A DNA stretch of 64,000 bases from Aphelenchoides besseyi. Its lineage: Eukaryota; Nematoda; Chromadorea; Rhabditida; Aphelenchoididae. Below are positions 33,388 to 43,199 of the stretch, one piece after another. The notes beneath the pieces were generated by a model. It saw only the letters and a program-made list of their open reading frames with translations, ran no database searches and was not told the origin of the DNA. Each line of letters begins with the position of its first letter. The first letter of the stretch is position 1. A program made the position numbers and the translations under genes. The DNA lies in the NCBI GenBank assembly GCA_024699855.1, contig JAMPIQ010000002.1, positions 13,640,001-13,704,000 on the forward strand, written 5' to 3'.

Positions 33388-35748
33388 ATGTCGGCCAACG
33401 TCTTGGAAAGCCGATCATCTACTCCAACTACCAACGGACTTAACAGCTCTGAAAGATTGGAGTCTATTGGTCGTGTTGATAGCGCTGGTCGCAATTCCGC
33501 AGCTTCGAACGAACGTCCATCTTCCAAAGACGACAGCGAACGTTCAATCTCGCCCGAAACTCGTGAAGCTGCCGAAACGATGATCGAATTCTCAAACAGA
33601 CGTTCAAGTTCAACGCCTTTGGCAGATCAACAATCGTCGGTTCGAGATACTGCCGGACGCAAATCAACTTCACCAACTGAATCGAAGACCAACGCGGAAG
33701 TAGAGAAATTAGTTGAGAAGTTCGCAAAATCGGTAAGTCGACTATTTTTTTATCTTACTTTTTTTGAATCTTACGTTTAGACGTCTATTTCTGCTACACC
33801 GCCGCCGTCCGATTCGAAGAATGAAGTCGAGCGTCGTGAAAGCAACTTGTTGAAGCCGAGACACAGCGACGGGGCTGTTTTGTCTGATCGTTCGGAAGCG
33901 TTAACTTGCTACAACAATACGTCGAAAGGAAGACGTGGATTCAAGACCGATCGCGAGTACGATACGCCGACCGACGTGGGAGATAATGAAGAACTGGAGG
34001 AATGGAAAGACGATTCCGAAATGCCGCAGATGAACGACGATGTGGTCAGTTCACGCGGTTGGTCAGTAGACGAAATGTTCCGAGTGAATGATCAATTGGG
34101 AGTTCAATCGTCGTTCAAGGGAATTGAAGAGTATTCGACGTAAGCGTACTTTAACTACTACGATATATTCTAATGTCTTTTTAGTGTCATGCCTGTGGGT
34201 GACGAAGAAGCTCGAAAACGGGCCGATCAAATTGCCAGAGAGATTGAAAAAAACCAAGAAAGCAGTCGACATGCGTTCTTGGAGAATGATGACGAAGAAA
34301 GAGATCTCGATAAGGAAACAAAATACGGCGATCGAGATGGCAATCGAATGAAACGGCAATCTAGCGGATACAATGGAAAGTATGTTTATCCATTCAATCG
34401 ACAATTTTTGGCCATTCTCTTTAGAGGACCACGTGTACAATACAACAACAGTAACAATACGAATGGTCGTGGAACGTATTCGAATGGTTTGTGTTGGTTA
34501 TTTTGTAGAACTTACGGTTGTTGTTTAGGTGGTTCCCGGAATGTTTATCCGAAGAATACAAACAATCAGCCACGTTACGATAATTCGCCTCGTTACCAGA
34601 AAACATACGCCAATACCGCTGCCGGACGGTCATCAGCTCCATCAAGTGGATGGCGACAAGGCAACGAGCAACTGCCACCTCTTCAATCCACTCAACAACC
34701 GATTGCCCAGTCAGTGACCGGCTACAAAACAACGAAATCTCCGTCACTACATCCCGATGAACGGCGACAGTCAGCGTCGCCAGCCCTAACTAAGAATGCG
34801 TCCGAATCGACGAGCATTCGACGAGCGAACAGCGCTCATTCTAAACAAAATCCAATTTACAATACGCGCGTTGAACCTGCGTACACTGGAGTGAATCCTA
34901 CATCAATTGATCGTCGCGGCCCCGAGATTTCCGGTCATTATCATGATTCCGTTTCTCAAAATCCATCGGTTCATCCAACGGTCGAAATTCACGGTATTGT
35001 ACCGAAACAACCACCTTCAACTCCGTCCGCTCCACCTGCGTCCGTTAGTTCTTATGGAAATGAATCGGCTTCTGCTTCACAAGCCCCGTCGACCAGCTCA
35101 CCCACCGACGATTCAACGGACAAGTGAGTTCAAACGTTAACTACTCTGAGTATTCGTTCATTTTTAGGCCAAAGAAGAAGTTTACTTTCAATCCCAATGC
35201 CGCTGTTTTTGTACCCAAAAGTCAACCCGCAAACAAACCTCCGTCGATGGTTCCAATTAATGTTGGCGCTGCACATCAAATTCAACAACAACACGCTGCC
35301 GCTGTAGTCGCCGGCGTTCCCAGCATTCCACACAATCCTTACGTATCGGTTCAACAGATGATGCCGATGACACCCCAGGTAATGCAAATTCAAAGTCCAC
35401 TGCTCATCGCACAGACACCATTCCAACCGATTCATCAGCAAGTGCCTCAACAACCACCATACCAACAACTAGCTAATCAAACAGCAGCCAGATACATGAT
35501 GCAACCAGTCGCAAGTTTGCCGCCACAGATTACGGGTCACAATATTCAGCAACAATCAACCGCAAACATCACGTACATGAATCACGGTGCTCCCGTTTCG
35601 GCCACTCCGTATCAACAGGTGACCAACAAGCTCTCAAATCTAATTCACTCTCGACTTTCAGGTTCCACCACCCATTCTTTCGCAACAACCTTTCTATCCG
35701 CCGAATCTGGTATGCGGATATTCACCCTCCGTTGCGCCGTCGATGTAA
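33388..35748 (+). CDS. atx-2: Ataxin-2 homologue (LsmAD + PAM2)
   Basis: This is a cytoplasmic RNA-binding regulator of translation and poly(A)-dependent mRNA stability that works with PABP. Exons from the ATG at 33388 join through ~45-nt introns. Order: a Ser/Thr/Arg-rich N-terminus of about 165 residues, the LsmAD region (RGWSVDEMFRVNDQLGVQSS; EEARKRADQIAREIEKNQES; HAFLENDDEE), a low-complexity Ser/Pro/Asn region, a PAM2 motif that binds the PABP MLLE domain (FTFNPNAAVFVPKS), then a Gln/Pro-rich tail. It ends in a last exon (VPPPILSQQPFYPPNLVCGY). The Lsm fold that directly precedes LsmAD in other ataxin-2 proteins is not seen; the sequence there is Ser-rich and charged instead. The acceptor before the start region and a Kozak-like GAAAATG support the start. 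Confidence 0.85.
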
Positions 35749-36099
35749 ATGATTGTTTTCGTTTTATTGTATAATTTATTTCTATTTATGTTTTTGGCTA
35801 TGCAAACACGTAGCTAAGCTACCGAGTTCAAGTGAAAACAAAAAAATATTGAAAAAACAAATAAAAAGACACAGACTTCTACTCGATCATATTTATTTTG
35901 AAACAAACGGACTTCCATGAACAACTGATTGAACAGTTGGAGCTTAAACGACTAATTTAACAGTCCATAGCAAACGAAATGACCGTTACACACAAGTCAC
36001 CTTCAATTTGCGTTTAATCCTGTTAGCTTATACGTTGAATCGGGAATCGTCGTTGGCGTGGGATGAGACTAAGTCGAAGGAAATCGCAAAAGTGGTCAC

Positions 36100-36300
36100 T
36101 ACAATACGAATTTAAAACGATGAGCGCGCACATAACGGGAGAGGCGTGTCGCGCGATTTCTGATCCAGCAGGTGTGAACAAATTGGTCTCCTCGGAAATT
36201 GTTGGCATGCTTCAACAGACATCGATTCAGCTGCCAATTTCTTGTCGAATTTGCTTTCCAACATCGACTCGTGCATGTTCATCGAACGGTCTCATGTTGA
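36100..36300 (-). CDS. Possible micro-ORF, unrecognised
   Basis: On the minus strand a short frame (MHESMLESKFDKKLAAESMS then VEACQQFPRR) looks protein-like and ends at TAA near 36112. All three frames are partly open, so this is weak. It would be convergent with ataxin-2. Confidence 0.2.
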
Positions 36301-36607
36301 ACAGCAATTCAGTTGCAGTAACGATTCTTCTGATTGAAATTCAATTTCAAATCCTGGACCCCAAACCACGACCCTATTTATATGCTCAGTAGCAATTGCT
36401 TCCGTCGCTGTTTACGTTTTTGGAAGAGAAAAAGATCTTTTAGTTTACACGAAATCAAGAAGAACTATTTGAAGTTATCAATTCTCATACGTGGCTTAGA
36501 ATGTTGTATTAACAGGTTCTTGACGAACTTAATTTACAGTTTAAACTACGCACTTTGTTTCGGGACTATGAATTTCAAATAAAAATGCTTCTTTGTCGTT
36601 ATGAGTC

Positions 36608-37605
36608 ATGCACCTTTATAGTCCATCGATCCTTAGGTAGGCTAGTGGACGATCAAAGTAATATGATTGTTTTAGGTTACAATCAGCAATTCTCATCCTA
36701 GTGGTGAGTGTTTCAACGACAACTAACTCCTCAACGGCGTTACGTTTGGAATCCGGTGGTTATGTGATGGCTACATTGAAGACCGTTGTTCGTCGACCGC
36801 GTAGCTCAGTACTTGGACAACCGGTCACTAACTGGCGACTTTTCAACAACTGTAGCGGCGGGTTCGTTCAATCGTTTCTGCGAACCGTGAACGCGTTGGG
36901 ACGAAACGAAGATGTGTGTTTGAGTAAGTGGTTATTAGTTTTTCGAACTTTCTTGTGACTGTAAACAATACGGGTATTTAGCTTTCTTTTCCGTTTGGAT
37001 GCGTCATTTTGATGGAACAATCGCTCTACAAAACACACGATCGAAACGCTTCCTTTGCCTCAACAACCGGCGAAGGTTAACGACGAGGGTGAATTTTTAA
37101 TTAAAAATCGACATGCGCTTTGCACGCCCGTTTACGACGTTGGTTTTTAATCTCGAGCCAACACATCTGTTTTTATAATTAGAAAATTGAACAACGGCTA
37201 TTCGATGCGCTCAAGCGTCGTATCAATTTCGTCCAATTAAGCAAATTAACTTTCGTTCTTTAGCTTCACGGCGATTCACCAAAATGTCGATTCAAAGAGC
37301 ACATGGACAGCGGTGGTTATACGCTGATCGAGTCCGCGTACAATAAGGGCATCTATTTGGGTTTCGATGTGAACGGTCATTTGATCAACGCTGCCAATCA
37401 ATCCAAGAAACGACGTTGTTTGCAGTTCACAAAATTGAGTTCCGAGATCACTAATGAGTCAATTTCGCAGGCCGATTGCACAACCGTTAGCCGTCGTATT
37501 CAAAGTCAGCGTTCCGATACACACGAATCAATACGAAGTCCAGTTGATTCCGAGCTATCCGCCAATTTCATTCACAATTCAATCTTTCGTCGCGTTGTTG
37601 TTTGA
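36608..37605 (+). CDS. Fibroblast growth factor-like secreted ligand
   Basis: This is an extracellular beta-trefoil growth factor for a receptor tyrosine kinase (nematodes have LET-756 and EGL-17). The signal peptide is split by a 39-nt intron (MHLYSPSILR|LQSAILILVVSVS). The FGF core is recognised by VWMRHFDGTIALQNTRSKRF then LCLNN (the strand that in FGFs reads ...GRFLCMN), CRFKEHMDSGGYTLIESAYN then KGIYLGFDVNGHL (compare xxENGYxTYxSxxxxxWYLGLxxxG), and KKRRCLQFTKL. Introns lie at about 36925-36981 and 37097-37263. The heparin-site basic cluster KKRRC is present. The C-terminal tail is basic and variable. Which of the two nematode FGFs it matches cannot be decided here. Confidence 0.8.
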
Positions 37606-37665
37606 GATCATTCGCGCTTATAAACCAAGTTTTCATTTATTACAACTATTGAAAAAACAAGCTGA

Positions 37666-38727
37666 TTAAGTCCATTCGCTCACTTCATCTTCCTCCTCGT
37701 TGGCTTCGTCCAAAACCTCTAAACGATTTCCGCTGATTGCTCGCTCAAGATGAGCATAATTCACAGCAAATGTGAGCTCGTACCTGAAAGCATAACCACA
37801 CGATATCGAGCAATGTTAAGATCAACTTACGGACTAATCATTTTCTCAATCTCATGTTGAATGTTCACAAACGTTACAGTGAAAGCGGACAACGCAAAAA
37901 TGGCAGTTGCGTATAATAAAATTGGTGGCAGTTCGTTTTTATTATCTTCAAGACCAATTGTTGTCATTGTGAAGAAAACGCTCAAAACAGCGTCAATAAA
38001 CGGCTGAAAATATTCACGTGTTTGTCTTTAAGAGTTGTACGAAACTAACTGTGTCGTCAGATCCCTCTTCTACAACGTCATATAGGATTGCGACACCAAA
38101 CAAAATAGCGATTACGAGCGGAATCAGAGTTCGAAAACTTGGGAAAACCGACGAAATCGCTTTGGCACATTGACCCAAGTAGAGCAACATCAGCGGTATT
38201 CCGATAAATGAAAAGATGATAGAAAACAGTTTTATCTCAATTGACATCTCATCGATATCTACAGGACCTAAACACATCTTCAACAAACAAAATCACTTGC
38301 AAATTACCGATGGTTGTAACAAGCGAAAACGCATGTTTGAAAGCGTATCCCAACGATATTCGTCGTTGTTTAAAGGTTTGAACGATTCCATTTTCTGTCC
38401 GTTCGATCAGGGAACGTTCGTAGGAGTCAAGTTTCGAGTTCGCCAACAATGCCCAATCGTGTTCTGAAATCAGATGAAAACAACTGCTAAAGAGTTATAT
38501 TACCAACCCGAACGACCTATCGATTCCGCGTACAACACGTTCAATAACTCTGCACGTTCGAAGTCGAGTTTTTCGCTGGAACCATCTGATACACGAACTG
38601 GCGATCCTTTCCTCCACAAGATGAAGAATATTAAAGAACCGACAGTCAAGTAAACAGCAAGCATAATGGAGTAGAAAAGCGTACGTCGAAAAGCCAAATG
38701 GAATCTCGGTTGCATCGTATATCCCAT
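37666..38727 (-). CDS. Two-pore-domain (K2P/TWK) channel with non-canonical filters
   Basis: This has the plasma-membrane K2P topology: TM1 (LFYSIMLAVYLTVGSLIFFI), pore helix 1 (YAFKHAFSLVTTIG), TM2 (FSIIFSFIGIPLMLLYLGQC), TM3 (LIPLVIAILFGVAILYDVVE), pore helix 2 (FIDAVLSVFFTMTTIGLED) and TM4 (ILLYATAIFALSAFTVTF), with an acidic C-terminus. Five or six 40-45 nt introns keep the frame. The first filter reads TTIG-PVD (usual TTIGYG) and the second TTIG-LED (usual TTIGFGD), so the second Gly of each filter is absent. The start used is the ATG at 38727. It lies convergent with the FGF gene. Selective K+ conduction is doubtful; a regulatory subunit or altered pore is possible. Confidence 0.85.
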
Positions 38728-38947
38728 TGTGTTATTATAACAGAACAATTGGGTTGACCACAAGAATTAATCCATGTAGAAACGTTTCTTTTCAAATTTC
38801 CGAACTTCTAATCTGCAGCCGTCTAAAAACGTCCGATCTTTTTCTTTATCAAGGCCAACGAGTCGTCTGCAGGCACACGGCTGTTCGCATTTGTTACGTT
38901 GCCAACATGTTGGTCGCTAGCCATTCCCTACGTGATTTAAAGTCAAT

Positions 38948-40013
38948 TCAACATATTTTATTAATAATTCTTACAAGTATTAGCCGCCGCTTCTCGAACT
39001 GCGCTATCGAGTCCGCGTGAAAAATTAGCGTGTCTGAAAACGTTTCCGAGTATTAACATCAGAATCACATGGAAACTTACTCGATTCTTCGGCAATTTTC
39101 CTCTTGACGTTGACGGGCGTGCCGACACTGAAACCATCGAATAAACCGCACTCTTTGACAATGACTTCATCACAATCTTGCCACGAAACAACGTGCCCAC
39201 AATACGATCCATCGTACTGCTGGTGTTGATAATTGGAACCGTTCCCAAAAATCCGTCGTTGATGCCTAAAACAAAAAGCATTAACGTATTCGAAGGAAAC
39301 CTATATATTTGAGAATTTGTGTCACAAATCCGCGATCTCAAATAACAACTTCGATTCATAAACGGCATCCGGATTGCGATAAGGTGGTGGCTCACGACAT
39401 TCGAGTAAGCTGAAGGTAGCGTAGGGCGGGTTGGCGTGAAGTTCGAAGTCAAAGTCGCCGAGATTATAACATGCCTTCTGTAGAGTAACTTCGCGCAGAC
39501 ATACGTTCTGTGCCAGTAAGACCTAAAAAAAGAAAGATTACACAAAAAAAATGTTTCACTCACCGTGTGTATTCTTCAGTTCATCAACAAATTCAGTCGC
39601 TTCGAAGTGGATCTTGTCGTGATTACAACAATCATCGAAAGTCCGCTTTCCGTTCACCTTTTCTTCCACAAAATGCAACGCTCTTCAGTAATCGACGCGT
39701 TTCTTGCTGCAAACAAAACAAATGAAATGTCACAAAAATAGTGACCTACCGAGGTTGACCAGTGCTTTGGAACACATAGTGACGGTTCCGCCACCATGTG
39801 TTCGAATAGTTCTTTTCTCGTTGGAAACGCCTTCGAACAGTTTTTTGTGCCGACGATTTCCAGTTTTGTTGACATCGCCAATAGCAAACTCCGGTTTTGA
39901 CCTGAAAAATGCGGCCTTAGATTTTGATTGTCGATTTTCACTTACCAGATCCTTCTTGATGATCTGTAGAGGATTTGACGACGAAGCACCTGACCAACGG
40001 ACGGCCTTAGCAT
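38948..40013 (-). CDS. Unrecognised multi-exon gene
   Basis: Clear coding exons: from the ATG at 40013 (MLRPSVGQVLRRQILYRSSR, mitochondrial-presequence-like) through FAIGDVNKTGNRRHKKLFEG and HGGGTVTMCSKALVNLG; a long exon near 39350-39520 (LREVTLQKACYNLGDFDFEL; LLECREPPPYRNPDAVYESK); an exon near 39100-39260 (DGSYCGHVVSWQDCDEVIVK; ECGLFDGFSVGTPVNVKRKI); and a last exon ending at TGA 38948. The section 39560-39700 is open in a different frame (VNGKRTFDDCCNHDKIHFEA) and I could not join it to both neighbours without a 10-nt micro-exon or a frameshift. No family is recognised. It sits beside, and in the same direction as, the K2P gene. Confidence 0.55.
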
Positions 40014-40041
40014 TCTGAACCTGAAGCTTACAAGTTAGCTA

Positions 40042-40990
40042 TTACAAACGTTTACCCAAAGGAAAAAGAATTCTGTTAACTGACAAAGGAAATGAATGTC
40101 GACTGATCGGAATAAAGGAAGACAGTCGACTGCAATTTTTATTTGAATCAAAAACTTGCTGGTTAATATTGTTTGTGAAAGTCATTTGCCGCTTAAACGT
40201 TGATTTCTTCAGTCGTCTTTTAATCGTTAACCAGGACTGTCCACATTCCAACGGTTCTACAACTAAACGTTATTTGCACTCATGGGAGAAAATTACAAAT
40301 TGTCTTTCGGGGCAAATATTCGATCAATGCAAGTGCTACCGTTATAAATCCTGCTGTCACTGCCAGTGGTGTATCCAGTTGGGGCATTGCAATGATTGGA
40401 AATTCGATGGACAATTCTTGAGTGAACCAACGTTGAATTCCGAAATAAATGGAAAAAACTGACTAACCACTTTTATACAAATTTCCAAACGAAACAAATT
40501 CCAATTCTCAACCGACCCACTCAATCTCATTTCCAGTCATCCAAAAATGAACATCCGACTCATTTTTGCAACACAAAAATTTGCATTCGATGACAGACAG
40601 ACACTGCGGATTAGTACTTAGGGATCACCGTCTTTTTCACGATCACGCAACTCAAGAAACTATCATCAAGCGACAATTCCGATAAATCTAAAACAGATCA
40701 TTATGTCGAACGCGGCGAAAACCCGCCTCCGCCCGCCACTATAAATTGTTGCTCTTCGTTTTATAATAAAGCTTTTTATTCTGCCTAGTTCTCCCTACTC
40801 AGAAGGATAAGACAATTATTTTCGCGATAAAACGTAAATTTAGGTTTGAATTCAAATCGCAACATACGAATAGTTTTGCTCATCCCTTTGACAATAATTG
40901 AGGAAACTCGAGAAATTGCTCACAACCGATTTTTGAAGACCAAAAACACCAAATGAGCTCAAACTATGATTTCATTTCTTCAACCCCACC
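40042..40990. other. Mostly non-coding; one Cys-rich frame
   Basis: A plus-strand frame at about 40225-40462 holds a Cys cluster (QCKCYRYKSCCHCQWC). The other two frames are open as well and no ATG with support is seen. The rest is AT-rich intergenic sequence. Confidence 0.3.
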
Positions 40991-41014
40991 AATTCAATGA
41001 TTCGACTCTTCAAA

Positions 41015-41284
41015 ATGACCTCAAGTTTATTTTTCAAGTTTCATCAAAATTTGCATTCTGTGACGCATGGACTGACAAGTGGAATAGGTGTTGGGGATCG
41101 TGACTTTTCTGTGTTTCCAAAGATCAACTCATTTCTTCTGTTCTCTTGGTGTTTTCCCGTGTATTCAGTCCGGAACAACGAAGAATTGAGCAAACTGCTC
41201 GTTGGAGTTACAATCGCTCTAGGCGGAGTGTTGCCGAACATCAACTTCGTTCTTTTGTCTGAGAAGACGACCGAACACGCTTAA
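41015..41284 (+). CDS. Hypothetical small membrane protein
   Basis: An open frame from an ATG ([20 protein letters not shown]) has two moderately hydrophobic segments ([35 protein letters not shown]) and a charged end (SEKTTEHA). Its single-exon form is unusual for this window and it may be part of a larger spliced gene. No family is recognised. Confidence 0.35.
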   Translation: MTSSLFFKFHQNLHSVTHGLTSGIGVGDRDFSVFPKINSFLLFSWCFPVYSVRNNEELSKLLVGVTIALGGVLPNINFVLLSEKTTEHA

Positions 41285-41509
41285 ACGCTCACAACTGTTC
41301 AGCCCTAAAAGCGATTTGCTGACCAACTCAAATTCTGATCCAAAATAGTCCGTTTTGGGAATCCAATTTTGAAACGCCTGATGAATTTGATGAATAGACT
41401 TGTTTTTGTGTAATTTGAAGTGGTTTCTTAAATTTTGATGTTTACGGCCCCTATTTATACGCCCGTTTTGTGTTTTTTTCAATCGTCGTCGACGCAATCA
41501 GAAAGCAGC

Positions 41510-41699
41510 AGTAGTGACAGTGGACCGATCAAAGAACCTTTGGAGCTTACTCCTGCAGAAATCGATGTAAGTCTTTTGTATACTTTCTGTTAGTCGCTTT
41601 GCTTTTAGGCTGTCTATCCAATGTTCCGCGGCACAAGTGTACCAACTCGTCAACAATCAGAATTAACTCGTCGACAATCGGAACCGAATCCTGAGTAAT
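41510..41699 (+). CDS. Two terminal exons of an unrecognised gene
   Basis: A Ser/Glu-rich exon (TQSESSSSDSGPIKEPLELT then PAEID) joins across a ~42-nt intron (GTAAGT...TTTTAG) to MFRGTSVPTRQQSELTRRQS and a stop at TAA near 41697. The two RRQS/RQQS-type sites resemble phosphorylation motifs. Upstream exons are not identified; the ORF at 41015-41284 is a possible candidate. Confidence 0.4.
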
Positions 41700-41859
41700 C
41701 AGAGGCGAGCAATCAACAAGTCACTTTCACTACGAGAGATGTTTCACTTTTGTTCATTTCTTGATTGTTCATCCGTTTAAACGAACATAATTGTCAATTC
41801 ATAAAACAAATCGTTGGATAAGTTCGTTCACAATTCCCTCTTTATTGGAAGCGACAACC

Positions 41860-42110
41860 AGTGAACATTTGGCTTATAATTCGGATGTGAAGTTCCAACT
41901 GATCGGTTTTGTAAAAGTGAACTAAAACGACTTGCCAGAAAATCAACCAGAAAACATTCACGACGTTCAGACGACGAAGTACATCGGAATTTACCGTAAG
42001 CTCATACTAATCATCTTCGACGGTACTACAGATTTTAGATAAGCTTTATAGATAAAATTTTGTGCTGATTACATCTTAGCGTTTTATAAACCGATCGTCG
42101 AGAACTCGAT
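41860..42110 (+). CDS. Possible short spliced ORF
   Basis: A protein-like stretch (LEATTSEHLAYNSDVKFQLI) can join across a 44-nt intron to KTFTTFRRRSTSEFT and then to a short last exon. The splice fit is good but the product is tiny and has no visible start. The evidence is weak. Confidence 0.25.
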
Positions 42111-42545
42111 AAAGCGACAGAAGAAAGTTTGATTGTGCACCCTTACAACGTATATTTACAGTGGCAAATTTGAGTGCTGTTTAAGTTTAAGGGCCAAACG
42201 CAAAGATGATTTGCACGCTATCAACATGTTGTTTGTTACGCATAGAATTTTTGTTCAGTTTTCATGTTTTTGTTTTATTTCCTTTACATTTGTTGAGAGG
42301 CTATTGTGTCGAGTAGGCGTCGTTCAGGCCCAAGCGCTAGTCCTTCACAGAAGCTAATGCGTTGAAATCACGTTCGATAATGAACCTTAACCTAAATTAT
42401 TGTTGTGCGAAACGAGCAGTCGCTTCGACGCGCTATCCGAGTTTGTCCATTCGACTGTTCAATTTTCCGAGCAATTTTTGTGAATATTGTTTAATTTGAG
42501 CGTTTACTTGTGTTTTAATTCTATTTAAATCCTGAATTTAGGTTG

Positions 42546-43197
42546 ATGCGGCTTTTGATATTGTCTATCATCTTTCTAACTTCGAATCTGCACGTGAAAG
42601 CAAACGAGAGTAACTTGAATGGTGAGGAGCAAACTGATTTTTCATTCAATTTTGAGTTCTTTTTTAGAGAACTCTGAAATCACAGCCGCAAATCTCACAA
42701 CCGCTTAAGTCTATGATCAATACTTATCGAAAATCTCGAGTTACTGCATGTCAGCAAAGAGTTCGAAGAACTCTACGGAAACAAATCCAAGTTTGGAGTG
42801 GTCTTGTATTTTGCTCCGCTCCTTCTAGACGCGGCCTGCAAACAAATCGGAATAAACGAAATTCGTCAATGTTTCCAGCTAAAACCCCAGTTAATCAATT
42901 TTGTTGACTTGATTGATGAGAACCCCAATGCAAATATATCCTTTACTCCGAAAGTTCTGAATTACTTTAAGGCAAAAGTTTTTTGTCCAGTTTAAAGTTT
43001 CGTCCTGATGATTTGAAATGCGCTGAATTTTTTTTTGACAGAAAGTTTCCCGAAGTTCGGCAGCTATTTCGACGAAGTATGAAGAGAAGGAAATCTGCCA
43101 AAAGCCTTTTAACAATCAAACAACTGACGAAGTATTTTGGTGTTCAGGCAAGTACAAACGCAAATATTTACAGCTATTAGATATTCAAATGATCTAG
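42546..43197 (+). CDS. Small secreted protein
   Basis: Exon 1 starts with a strong signal peptide (MRLLILSIIFLTSNLHVKA). A later exon encodes KEFEELYGNKSKFGVVLYFA, LLLDAACKQIGINEIRQCFQ and LKPQLINFVDLIDENPNANI, followed across a short intron (GTTTAA...TTGACAG) by KYEEKEICQKPFNNQTTDEV and an end at TAG 43195. The join between exon 1 and the rest is not certain because an exon at about 42668-42707 meets a stop in the expected frame. The product is Cys-containing with one N-linked site. No family is recognised. Confidence 0.5.
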
Positions 43198-43199
43198 CA

